This document shows, in pieces, positions 46,901 to 57,907 of a DNA stretch of 64,000 bases. The position numbers and the translations under genes were made by a program. Origin of the DNA: Euonymus europaeus (taxonomy: Eukaryota; Streptophyta; Magnoliopsida; Celastrales; Celastraceae); NCBI GenBank assembly GCA_963580455.1, contig OY756958.1, forward strand, positions 7,948,501 through 8,012,500. Reading direction: 5' to 3'. How positions within the stretch are numbered: the stretch's first letter is position 1; each line of letters begins with the position of its first letter. Under the pieces are notes generated by a model. That model had not been told where the DNA came from. It saw only the letters and a list, made by a program, of their open reading frames with translations, and did not search any database.

Positions 46901-49275
46901 TTCATTTTCATGTAATGCAATGCATCGTGCATATCAACAAGAATTATTATATCAACAAATCATATGCAACACATCACAGTCAAGAACACCAAACCGTCAT
47001 CATATCATCCTCATCACCATATTCAATTCAAGCTTATAACCGTACACATCACATTCTACAGAGAAATACAATACCAATTTTGTCGTCCAATCACGGTAAC
47101 CAAACAACACATATAACTATAACATAAATAAATCATTTATATCACAGTTCACATTTATTCGAATCATCACAAAGTCGGTCTCATGAAAACATCCAATCAG
47201 TACAAACTATTACCGTACACAATCAAATAGACATCACAATCAATACAAATAATAGCACATAAAATTTACAAACCACAAAGTTCCGTAATACAGTTGAGTA
47301 CAACTTATCGTGATGAACTCCCGTAGATTACCAATAATTCAATTACACCGGTTGGTTTCCTGAAACCCATAAAACATCCACAATTATTTATTAATCCTAT
47401 TATCTTTACCCAATTCATTATTACCCTTATCTTTTAAATCAATTTATTTTATTAATACTATTAATTTAATACTATCAACATAATACCCTTAACCTAATAC
47501 TATTAACTTAATAAAAAATCAACCAAATCCAATTAACCTAATAGATTTAACTTATTATAATTAATTATCATTAAATAATTAATTTAACAATTCAATTAAC
47601 TTTACCAAATTCAACCGGGTCAGCTGACCCGGTTTCTGTTCGTATACGCGGGTCATCCTACCCGTTTGGAGTCCAAGACGGGTCATTGCCGGCGGAGGGG
47701 CGATGGAGCCCACGATCGCTCGAAATCAATAGCTGGTGAGCCGATGATCACAGTGGTGGTCTCAGATACCTGAAACGTGGCCGGAGTACAGCGAATCGGC
47801 GTCTTCAAGGTGGCAGCACCGCGTGTTCTTCCCCTTCGTTGACGGCCTATGTGAGCTTTTCTCCGTACGAAAATGGTACCAGTGAGTTCCTAGCATCGAG
47901 CTCCTCCTCCCCCCCGTACCACCGCGTCTCCGTTCGTCATCATTGACAGAAACTCCGCTTCCGTCGCCGCCTCCGGTTCTAGGGTTTCACTGGTTTTAGG
48001 TTTACCTCGGGTTCCGTGCATGTATACAAATATTTGTATTTTAAATCTTCAATTAGTATTTTACCATTTTACCCTTGCTCTCCTTCTTAATTATGCCAAA
48101 TACTTTTATGTATTTACAGTTTTGCCATTATTCTATTTACTATATATTTTTGTATTTAACTTCTAAAATTCATATTAATTTCATTTTAATCCTGTTTCTA
48201 ACAATTCTTGCGCCCATAATTTTTAATTCCACTCTAGAGTTATTGAAAAATATTTCAATCAAATTTAGGTCACACATGACATCACTTATCTTACCACATC
48301 TACCACTACAGGTTATCCTAAGGTTCGGGGTGTTACAACCTTCTTTTCTTTGTCTAGTTATCTATTATTTGCCAATTCATCATTGGAAAATAAAATATGT
48401 TCCTTTTTTTCTGTAGCTTTCGATAACATTCCTGTAGGTGAGATGATTGATGCCCTTAAGGGTTTTTCTCGTGACGGTTTCCCAATTAATTGCCCATCAG
48501 GTGATCTTCCTAATAGTATTGGAGGTGGTGTTATTCCATCCCCGCATTCTTCGGAGAATGGGAGCTAAACTTGAGAGATAGAGGGGCTACTTCAAGGACA
48601 TTGGAACAAAAAGTTTCCTCCCCCAAATCCTCAGAAGTGACTGTTGTTTTATCCGCATCAAAAAATCATAAAGATGAGTCACCATGTCCTTTCAATGGGC
48701 ATGAAGAAATGCTTTGTAAAGCAATGACGACATATCTCAAAAAGAAATTTAGCAAGGCATTGCATGGAGGCCTATCTGACTTGAGAGGATGGTGGACTCA
48801 GAAGTCATCATGTTATAAAGACTTTTGTCGTCCACTTTTTCATATTGATATTTCTCCCTTAATGGCAAAGGTTGCTGAATACTTGAATGACATTGATGAT
48901 TTCCTTCATGAGGAGAATAACACTATGCGTCTTCCATCTCTAGAAGAAAAGCAAAAGGAGTTGGCTTCTTTGAAAGATCTTATTTATCCTTGCATGCTTA
49001 TTGTTCCAGATTTGACAAAGGAACGTCGCAAGATAGAGGCGGAGCAAAAGGAACTTAGACTTGAGATTTCTCGTCTAAAGAAGCAAGACAATGTTTTGTC
49101 CTCCAAACTTAGCTCCATTCATGAGAAAATGAAGAAAGAAAGTGAAGACCTTGATCAATTGAAGGAATCTCGTTCAAAGTTAGAGAATCTCCAAGTTAAG
49201 GATGCTACTACAAGTCAATCGATTGCTAGACAAAAGGCAGTTTTAGAAGAAGGATTCTGCGAACTAGCAAATTGA
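43960..49275 (+). pseudogene. Antisense ORF of Tat element: plant-mobile-domain-like protein
   Basis: The coding strand is opposite to gag-pol. It starts M-P-T-S-K-S-H-S-T-P at 43960 and continues with stops near 44185, 44377, 44540 and 44820. The longest clean part (44957-45628) holds the plant-mobile-domain-like core: F-V-L-P-S-G-D-N-N-L-R-P, then F-K-V-A-S-R-M-A-L-G and L-S-S-I-Y-K-G-L. A charged segment (45753-46219) precedes the solo LTR insertion. Downstream, 48420-48560 and 48571-49275 continue with L-K-G-F-S-R-D-G-F-P, then a coiled coil rich in Lys/Glu/Leu (residues about 140-225 of that part) to a stop at 49275. Antisense frames with this domain are known in some plant Tat elements; function is not established. 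Here it is broken by five or more lesions. Confidence 0.8.
46220..48337. mobile_element. Solo-LTR-like element C (TGTAACGCCCC family)
   Basis: 2118 bp, TGTAACGCCCCAACCCACG to GGTTCGGGGTGTTACA. The flanks are GCCTT (46215-46219) and ACCTT (48338-48342), a 5 bp TSD with one mismatch. It is homologous to element B along its length (see shared phrases there) and has the same orientation. It interrupts the Tat antisense frame. Confidence 0.83.
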
Positions 49276-49770
49276 ATCAATAAGCATTAGGCTTATTATT
49301 TCTTTATTTACTCTTGCATTTTTTAGCTAATTCTTTTCCTTCATGTAACAAACATTCATATCAATGAATTCTCTTGCTCTATTTTTAAAATATCTTGTTG
49401 CATAATCAAGTACATACAAAGCTTTTCTCAAAGAAGAAATCTTAGAACTCGTTTCAATATGAATATATATTGTCTCAAACAAAGGAGAACTTTTTTTTTT
49501 TTGTTGTTGTTGTTGAATTTGACTGAACTTGAGAGTTTCCAAGTTGCCTACGCACCCATTTTGAGGGATCAAGTCAAACGTAGTTCCATGCAAGGATTTT
49601 TCTTTTCGCCTTGACCGCTCTTTTGGGTTTTCAATCTAGCGATTTTTTTAAAATATTTTTTACTCTTTTTTGCCTAGACTACCCTTTCGGGTTTTCAATC
49701 TAGCGAGCTTTTTTTTTAAATGCCATTCATAGTTTATACTCATATGGGAAAGGAGTATTACAATTTATTT
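49276..49770. other. Spacer between convergent Tat reading frames
   Basis: This is the junction where the plus-strand antisense frame and minus-strand pol end tail to tail. It contains two copies of GGGTTTTCAATCTAGCGA (49626 and 49690) and GTT microsatellite sequence at 49500-49515. No gene. Confidence 0.5.
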
Positions 49771-50868
49771 CTAAGCGTAAAAACGATTCAAAAATTTTGC
49801 ATTGATGGGTCCAATCCGTAATCCATCCTTGTCGACAATCTTGTAAGCGCTATTTGAGTAAACTTCCGTGACTACATAAGGTCCATCCCATTTGGGTAGG
49901 AACTTGCCCCCAATCCGATAAGTGATCATGATCGGTCTCCTTATAGCCAAGATCAAGTCTCCTACTTGGAATGATCGAGAACTTACTTTTTTTATTGAAA
50001 GCTCTGGACATATGAGCTTGATAACATTCTAGTCGCTTTTGAGCTTCTAGCCTTCTTTCATGTAAGGACTGAAGTTCTTCCAACCTTAACTGAGGATTTT
50101 TCTCTGTTGTAAGGCCTTCCTACATAGCAATCCTGAGAGACGGAATTCGACATTCCAAAGGTACCACTGCTTCAATGTCATAAACCAAAGAATATGGTTT
50201 AGCTTATGTTGGTGTTCGATAAGTTATTCGATAGGCCCACAAAGCTTCTCCTACCCTTTCATGACAATCCTTCTTTCACTTGGAGACAACTTTCTTTAGC
50301 AAATTGTAGAGAGTTTTGTTGAAGGCTTTTGCTAGTCCATCTGCTGCTGCATTGTACATGGAGGAATTTTGTTGGACAAAATGAAACTTTTGACAAAGCT
50401 TGTCCATTAGGGTATTATAGAATGGCTTTCCATTATCAGTAATAAAATATTGGGAAACTCCATACCTATAGATGATTTGACCTTGGATAAAATCTAAAAT
50501 GGTCCTTTTTTTAACTTCTTTTAATGGAAGTGTTTCCGCCCATCTTGAAAAATAATCCGTAGCTTCCAAGATATACAAGCGGCCAGCGGAAGATTTCAGA
50601 TTTATAGGTCCTACAACATCCAAACCTTAGGCATCAATAGGCCGTGAGCAAAAGTTGGACGTAAGGGCTCCGGTGGTTGATGCATAAAGTTTGCATGACT
50701 TTGACAAGCTTCACATCTTTTGGCATGGTCCATAGAATCTTTCACCATGGTTGGCCAATAATACCCCATTCTTTTTATTCGAAAGTGATGTTTTGGTCTA
50801 GATTGATGAGCTCCACATATCCCAGAATGCACCTCTTCCAACACTTGGTTTGCTTCTTCTTTGCTTAG
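49771..50868 (-). pseudogene. Tat integrase
   Basis: From the right, an H-H-C-C zinc-binding domain (H-S-G-I-C-G-A-H-Q, then C-E-A-C-Q-S-H near 50700) leads to the catalytic core. The core has M-D-V-V-G-P-I near 50610, T-D-N-G-K-P-F near 50430, and G-L-A-K-A-F-N-K-T-L near 50330. The usual third acidic residue (Glu in N-G-x-A/V-E-A-x-N-K) is Lys here. A C-terminal portion (G-K-F-L-P-K-W-D-G-P-Y-V-V) ends at 49771 with F-L-N-R-F-Y-A. Frameshifts separate the pieces at about 50620 and between 50275 and 50083. Integrase inserts element DNA into the genome; this copy is inactive. Confidence 0.9.
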
Positions 50869-50871
50869 TCA

Positions 50872-52307
50872 TCAAAGAAAAACACCGTCAAAAGAACACC
50901 GATAAAGCGTATCTTTGTAATAAATGAATTTGGGGGCACGTCGTCTCACTTTAGTCTTGTGATGATGATCAGTTGGTAACTTTCTATACTGAAGAAAGTC
51001 AATGATTGGTTGCCTCCAATCTTCATTTTCAGTTTCAACTACTGAGATATTATTATTGGCTTCTACTTCATCTCCATCTTCAAATGTCCATGATGGAATT
51101 ATCCATTTTTGAGAAATGGACCTAATTGTGATGTCTTTATCGGAATTAGCTAATACAATAGCTAAATTTGACCATGCATCTGCTTGTCGATTTTCATTCT
51201 TTAGGACATGGATAATACTAACCAAGTCAAATTTTTCCAAAAGCTTAGCTGCATGCTTTTGGTAAGGAATCAAATCAAACTTCCGGACTTCATATTTTAT
51301 AAGAGTTGGTTGACTACCAATTTAGAATCTCCAAAAACTTCAAGTTGTCAGAGTTGCATTTCTAAAGCCATTTCCAAGCCAATTATCAAGGCTTGGTATT
51401 CCACCACATTATTGGAACATGTTTCCATCAACGTGAAAGAGAAAGGCATGACTTCATTTTGAGGAGTAACGAAAACAACCCCAACTCCCGCACCATATTT
51501 TTGAGCTGCACCATCAAAGAACAATCTCCATGAAGGTAATACATCGGTGAAGAATACTTCTTCATCCAAAAACTCTTCTAGAAGTTCCCACTCTACTGGA
51601 ATCGGATGGTCTGCTAGAGAATCCGCTAAAACTTTCCCTTTTACAGCCTTTTGTGGCACAAAGACAATATTAAACTCTGATAAGAGAAGTGCCCACTTTG
51701 CTAGTCTTCCAAATAAAATCGACTTTGACATAAGGAATTTAACTAGATCCGCCCTTGAGATTAAGTGAATCTCATGTGCAAAAATATAATGTCTTAGCTT
51801 CTTTGTTACAAAGACTAATGTTAGACACACCATTTCAATTGACGTATAATTTAACTCCGCGCCTACCAACGTACGACTCACGTAGTATGATGCATTTTCT
51901 TTCCCTTCGTCATTCACTTATCCAAGAAGTGCTCCTAAGGATCGCTCTTAGGCAACAATATATAGGATTAACGGTTTCTCGGGAATTGGTGTCATCAGTA
52001 AAGTAGGATTTAGGAGGTACTCCTTGATACTATTAAACGCATTTCGGCAAGTATCATCCCATTTAAATGGGGTTTTCTTTTTCATCAATTTATTGAAAGG
52101 ATGACATCGTCCAACAAGGTTTAAATTAAACCTTCTAATATGTGCGAGCTTTCCTTGCAAGCTTTTCAGCTCATGTAAACTAATTGGCTCTGGCATTTTT
52201 AGAATGGCGTCGATCTTTGTTTGATTAATCTCAATACCTCGATGCCTTACGATGAACCCAAGAAACTTTCCAGAAGTGATAGCAAAAGCACACTTGAGAG
52301 GATTCAT
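50872..52307 (-). pseudogene. Tat RNase H region, including archaeal-type RNase H
   Basis: 52307-51948 gives the RT thumb/connection (M-N-P-L-K-C-A-F, L-G-F-I-V-R-H-R-G-I-E, then S-L-Q-G-K-L-A-H-I-R-R-F). 51917-51348 gives the gypsy RNase H (Y-Y-V-S-R-T-L-V-G-A-E-L-N-Y) followed by a second, archaeal-type domain: L-F-F-D-G-A-A-Q-K-Y-G-A-G-V-G and N-N-V-V-E-Y-Q-A-L. 51273-50872 completes it with N-R-Q-A-D-A. The second RNase H marks the Tat lineage. Two frame interruptions are present. Confidence 0.9.
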
Positions 52308-52319
52308 TTTTAATTGAAA

Positions 52320-52772
52320 TCAACGAAGTCTTTCAAAGATAACTCGTAGATCCTCTAAGTGATTTTTACGATCTTTGGTCTTTACGACTAAGTTGTCCAC
52401 ATAACATTCCACCCTTTTATGCAACATTTCATCAAAGATTTTTGCATGGCGCATTGATACGTGGCTCCGACATTCTTTAGTCCAAAGAGCATAACTTTGT
52501 AACAATATATCCCTTTTGGAGTACGGAATGCAGTGAACTCTTCATCCTTTGGGTTCATCTGAATTGGATTGTATCCAGACGATCCATCCGTGAAGGATAA
52601 CACTTCATGTCTAGTAGTTGCATCCATCATTAGCTCTGTATTAGCTAATGGAAAATCGTCCTTTGGACATACTTTATTAAGGTTTTTGAAATCAACACAG
52701 ACCCGGAGTTGTCCATTTTTCTTCATGACTAGAAAAATGTTGGTAATCTATGTAGGGTACTTGACTTCTTGA
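52320..52772 (-). pseudogene. Tat reverse transcriptase palm and fingers
   Basis: The frame 52726-52388 has V-C-V-D-F-K-N-L-N-K-V-C-P-K-D-D-F-P-L-A, the gypsy RT opening, then F-T-D-G-S-S-G-Y-N and F-R-T-P-K-G-I-Y. A one-base shift moves to 52505-52320 (H-V-S-M-R-H-A-K-I-F-D-E and C-Y-V-D-N-L-V-V-K-T). The catalytic Y-V-D-D is Y-V-D-N here, so one metal-binding Asp is lost. The enzyme would copy element RNA; this copy is inactive. Confidence 0.92.
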
Positions 52773-53316
52773 ATAAATCCAGCTTCAATTAGCTTATTAA
52801 CTTCATTCTCAATCTTTGGAATCAATTCCGGTGGAATCGCCTCTGAGTTTGTTTGATAGGACACACTCCATATTTGATAGACAAGTTATGGACAACGATC
52901 CTTGGATCCAGCCCGGGCATTTCTTTATAAGTCCATGCAAACACATCTATGTATTCTTGCAAAAGATGGACATATTTTGTTTCTTCTTCCATATTTAAAA
53001 GTGTCCTAACAAAGGTTGGTCTTGGATGAGCTTCAGTTCCAAGATTGATCTATTTGAAATCGTCAACCATAGCTTGCCCCCTTCTTCAAATGTAGGAGGT
53101 GTCAATGTAGTCTCTTCATCAGAAGATGACTCAGAACCACATTCATTTTCACCGATTTCTTCAATTGTGACATGGTTGATAGAAACAACCATCTTTTCTT
53201 TATCTTTGTTTCCAGCTGGAACGTTACGTCTATGACGTTTTTGTCTTGTCTATTTCTTTGACTTCTCTTTTTGGGCTTTTGGTCCAAGCCTGAAAAATAC
53301 AAAGACTTTTTGGATG
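52773..53316 (-). pseudogene. Tat pol linker between protease and RT
   Basis: A Glu/Ser-rich stretch (G-S-E-S-S-S-D-E-E and P-T-F-E-E-G-G-K) and a basic stretch (K-K-R-S-Q-R-N-R-Q-D-K) belong to the polyprotein linker. The basic end continues across the solo LTR at 53317 into the frame ending at 55725, apart from the duplicated target bases. Confidence 0.6.
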
Positions 53317-55719
53317 TGTTGTACCCCATTTTTGCTCAAGCGTATGAGAGCCCCAGGATTAATAAAAATTCAAGTTACATGTTAAATAAATAAATAATAC
53401 ATGAGACTATTTAGATTCAAGCAAAGCCCACATTTGATTTACCTTTACCTTATAATTTATGGGCTCATTAATTTTGATCCAATAACATATGATATATTTA
53501 GTTCATTTTTCATCAAGTGTTTGACCAAAATTAACAATTCAAGTTTTCAAGGTCCATGTATAAGTCTAAACAATTAACCCAATAAGTCACTTAAGCCCTA
53601 AAATGTTGGCCCAATAAGGAAAACAAACTTGGCCTAATAAGCCATTTAAGTTTTAAAGAAACTGACCCATGAGTTGGTCCGTTAAACGACCAATTAACCA
53701 GCCCAAGCTTCTTAACCCATGAGAGAGGAAAGCCCAATCCAAGTTTCTTCAACCCTAATACCAAAAGGAAAAGCAGAAGATACAGGGAGAGGCACCGTCC
53801 AGAAGGGGAGAGAGAGATAGAGAGAGACTAGAAAAGGAAAGAGGGAGAAAAAGTGACCGAAAATGAATTCCATAAAAGATTAGGAGATGATTTAGGGATT
53901 AATAGGGGAGTTGATTTGGGTTTTCATTAGGTTATAAATACGAGGTTCTGATAGGTAAAGGGGGTCTAAAAGATTTTGGGGAGGGAATTCCAGTGGAGAG
54001 AATCGAATTTTATGGGATTTTTGGGAAGTCCACTCTTCTTGCTTTTGTTTACTTTCGATTTTTCTGGTGGTTTTCTTCTCTCTTTCCATCAGCTTTTTTG
54101 GGGATTCTTTTTGAGTGTTCTTGCTTTTGGTTTTACCGAAATTTTGGAGGGGAATTTTAGTAGAGGATCGATTTTGCAGAAATCTTTGGGGTTTGAATTT
54201 GCTGTTTGGATTGTGAGCTTACTGTCGAAATTACTTCCTCTGTTGATTAAAGGGTGAGATTTTTTTGGGTTCATGAAGTTGTTTTCCATTCGTGAATTGA
54301 GGTTTAGATTGTTTGAAAACCAAAGGAGGAACTCTTGATCTCTTGCTTGTTGGTTTTCTATTAATGGCTTGCATTATTGGGAGGCATGTTTCTAGTTATG
54401 GTATTCCAGTTTCTCTTATTGTTGAAAATACGGCTGAGTTTTGTATAGATTGGCTTGATAAATGGTGAAATTACAGTCCTCGAATTATTATGTTTAATTG
54501 CTATGTGTTTGCCATGTAACTCTGTTATCCTTGCATTACAAGATTCTTTAATTTGTATGATTTTGCTTGCTATAATCTTGGTTCCTGGAGGAATTATGTT
54601 CTATGTGACATGCTTGTATTGGATTACTCTAGTTTTATGTGATTTAGGACAATTGTTGAATAAATTTGTTCTCTTTGAATCATTTGTTTGAGCTTTGGGG
54701 TGAGTTTTGGAAATTGAGGTTGAGGGATACAGAGACAAGAAAGCTTATAGGTTTATGAGTTGTCAAGGGTGATAACGGGCTTTACATGAATTACTTATGT
54801 TGTTTGGACTTTTGACTGTTTAAATTGAATATGATAAATGGTTATGAAATTGGGCTTGCTTTGTTAGTTTGTGGTTTAAAATGAATTGTTTAAATGGGCC
54901 AATGGATTATATGATTGATGTGGGCTTTGGGCTTTATGTATATTTAGATTTGAAAATTGCATGAAAATAAAACTCTGTGACATTTTATGTGTTCATTGCA
55001 TTACAAAGCAATTGATTATAAACTTTCAATCATACTAATTTAATAGTATGGTTGAAGTAGTCGATTGCCAATAAAAAAAGGAAATCGAGATTCCATTCCA
55101 TTCCATATTTTCAATATGGTTAATATGTTATTATTTGAAACGTGTTTATATGTGAATTATATGATTGATTTGATGTTGTTTGATTTATATGTTAATTATG
55201 TGATTCAATATGTTGATATGTTTGACCATTGGATGGAAGAATTCCATGAACTTCAATATTAGACTTTTAATATAGTTTTTATATGTTTTATAAAAATATT
55301 TTATTATATTTGAATATAGTTTACATATATTTTATAAAGTAATTTTATTCTATTTTGATATAGCTTTATATTTGCTTAAATTATTTAATCCTATATAGCT
55401 ATTATATTTTTCTAAAGATTGTATTCATCCTGTGTAATTTTTGCATAATGTATAATTATTTTACCTTATATACCTATTTTTCTTACGATTAATGTTTTTT
55501 TTAAAAAAAATCATTTAATGGGATAATAAAAGTTAATTTGGCAACTGCTTTTAAAACAGACGTTGTGGGGTGGGTGCCTTACACATTCCTCATATGTAAT
55601 AAACTCGCTTACCCGTTTTCTGGATTTTCGCAAACCAAACTATTTTTATGCTGACCAATTGCACATATTCAATTGGTGGCGGCTTCTTTAAAAATACTTT
55701 TGCAAAACCGGTTTGGACA
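53317..55719 (+). mobile_element. Solo LTR of a second gypsy family inside Tat pol
   Basis: 2403 bp, from TGTTGTACCCCATTTTTGC to ...CCGGTTTGGACA. GGATG precedes it (53312-53316) and TGATG follows (55720-55724), a TSD with one mismatch. A plus-strand TATA candidate TATAAATACG is at about 53933, upstream of a 5'-leader-like stretch. The end region contains ATTGGTGGCGGCTTC at 55672, a phrase like the sequence next to primer sites in some gypsy elements, so the true LTR may end earlier and part of an internal region be included. No coding domain; the open frames inside are not recognised. Confidence 0.7.
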
Positions 55720-55724
55720 TGATG

Positions 55725-56700
55725 GACTTCACTTGGCTTGATGTTGACGGATTATCACCTAGCCGTTCAAAATTCAAAATTCGAGTATTTTGCTCTTGTA
55801 TGTGGTTCGAAGCAGGATACTCTAGGTGCATTTCATTCTTATACTCAAATATTTGCACCATGATTGGGTTCGCTGATGCTTTCTTTGCTCTAATTCGGAT
55901 AGGGTGTGAGCTGCAAGCCACATGTCCCAATCCATGCTTTGGTTGTGGAATAGATATTCCTTGTTTATTTATCACCAAAGCTCTTCCGCTAGAAAAAACA
56001 GTATCAAGGTCACCAAGTTTGCAAGGTTCCCCTTTTCCATATCCATGCGTTTGATTTTCTTGGGTAGGAATAACTTTCTCAATAGAAGGAGTCGAAAGAA
56101 TCAGATCTCTCTTGAGAATGTCAACATCACATTTAGACAGCTCAATTTTTGGTGATTCCTTTACAAACATTCTTGACAAGATGTTCTCAGTTGAGTCATC
56201 TTTTTCTTCATTTATGGATTCTAGAAGAGCTTCTTGGGGAATATTTTCCTTTTGGTAAAATTTAGCGTCCGCCAAATGAGACTCCTCATTTGGGAATGGT
56301 CTTGACTCAACTACAATGCATTTCTCTTCACCATCTCGAGTATACTTAAAGCATTGGTGTCATGTTGAAGCAATTAACCCAGTATCATGCAGCCAAACAC
56401 GTTCTAGAAGTAATTCATAGGATGTTTTTGAGTAAATTACATGAAATAGAGCCGATGAAACTAATTCACCCATTTCTATCTTTAGTCGAATCGTGCCGAT
56501 GGCACGTTGCTCTTTTTTATTGAAACCTTGGATAGTAAGTTTTCTTTTGGAAATCTCATTCATTGATATTCCGAGCTTTCTTAATGTATGGATTGGCATA
56601 ATGTTTACAGAAGATCCGCAATCAATGAGGATTCAAAGGACTTTGTGCTCTCGTATTAGTCCACTAAAGTAAAGTGGCCTATTATGAAGTCTCGTCCCAA
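55725..56700 (-). pseudogene. Tat aspartic protease and flanking gag-pol
   Basis: The retropepsin active site is I-L-I-D-C-G-S-S-V-N-I-M near 56610 (D-x-G-S), reached after a stop near 56632. It is followed by L-R-K-L-G-I-S and the flap-like I-Q-G-F-N-K-K-E-Q region, then Y-E-L-L-L-E-R-V-W-L. A further frame (56275-55725) continues with S-x-P-S-I-E-K-V-I-P and R-L-G-D-N-P-S-T-S-S into the insertion site. The protease would cleave Gag-Pol; stops separate it from its neighbours. Confidence 0.82.
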
Positions 56701-57799
56701 GTTGTAAGTCATGGTCTGTGAAAGTAATACTTTCCATACAATCAACATAACTAACTTCCCTTATATGGGAAAATACTTTCCCTCTATATTCTTTCGGATT
56801 GACCAACGTTTGAACTAAAGCCAAACGAGTATCCATAGAGAGCTCGAGAGCTTCTGAGATGTTCATATTGGAGGGGATTTCTCGGAGTGAAGTACGAACT
56901 TCTTTTTCCTCAACACTGGAGGTTTCCCTCTTGGAAGAGCCAAAATTTGATTCAGATGGGATGCACGTCCTCTTTGGCTTCTTACTTCCACTCAACCTTC
57001 ATCTTGGGCCAGCAGTTTTTCCATATAAAACCAACTAGTTGGTTGGTTTTGTAAGCACCATTCACTTCCAAGGAAATCTTTGAGATCCAATGAAGGTGTT
57101 GCCAAGTCTCACAACTTTGTGGTCTATACTTCTCCTTTTTGGTAATGAAAGTTGACCACCCATCACCTACTTCATCTTCAAACTCAGATGATGATTCCCA
57201 AACATCCAAATCATCAATCATGATTTCATAAAGCGTTGGCCTATTTGGAGTATATTGAACGTTGGAGGAGTGCAGCAAATTTTTTTCCTTCTCTTCCAAG
57301 GACTTTATCATTTGCTTTATGGTGGAAGTCATTCGTTTCAGCTAATCTTCCAAACTTGTTGTGGCCTCAATCGTCATGACTGGCATGGGAACATTAGATT
57401 CCTATGTAGTGATGTCATAAGTAGCAAACTTTCATGATGTCCACTACTCAGGATAAGACTTGGACTTGGGCTCATCATCCAAGTCATTGGAATATACATA
57501 TTTCGTTTCTTTCAATTTGGGAGATTTGGACTCATCCTCTGAAGGAGAGGTGTAATCGCCCCACTCTCGTGATGCCAACTTCATTGAATGAGATTCAGAC
57601 TCAGATTCAGAATGTACATCTTCCATAGATTTGGACTTGGACTTACACTTAATCTTAGTCTCAAGGGACTTTTCTGACCCTTGATTGAGAACTTCTTCAA
57701 GGGAGAAGTCAATTGTGATTCTCCAGCTTTAACTCGCATACGAGTTGCATGGGAGACTTTGTCAATGACATCAGTCTCCGTTATGGGAATCAAATTCAT
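56701..57799 (-). pseudogene. Tat gag region, not clearly recognisable
   Basis: Short frames with acidic and Ser-rich character (E-S-S-S-E-F-E-D-E-V; S-E-S-E-S-E-S-H-S) lie between the 5' LTR leader and the protease. I do not see the usual retrotransposon gag core or a C-x2-C-x4-H-x4-C knuckle. Gag may be diverged beyond recognition or largely deleted. The first ATG on this strand after the leader is near 57799. Confidence 0.5.
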
Positions 57800-57883
57800 T
57801 CGTAAATTCCATTATTTTGACTTAAAGTAAAGAGACTTGAACTGAATTTAGTAAATTCAATCAAGAGATGAGAGGAGAATAGT

Positions 57884-57903
57884 GTCCCACTGAGCGTACC
57901 AGA
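57884..57903 (-). other. Putative primer-binding site next to Tat 5' LTR
   Basis: Minus-strand CTGGTACGCTCAGTGGGACA lies a few bases inside the 5' LTR end (...TTGCTTACA). Position fits a tRNA primer site; the matching tRNA was not identified. Confidence 0.4.
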
Positions 57904-57907
57904 AATT

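Noticed and set aside
53976..54257. 93-codon hydrophobic frame in the 53317-55719 LTR
   Set aside because: T-rich leader sequence gives Phe/Leu runs; no support as a gene.
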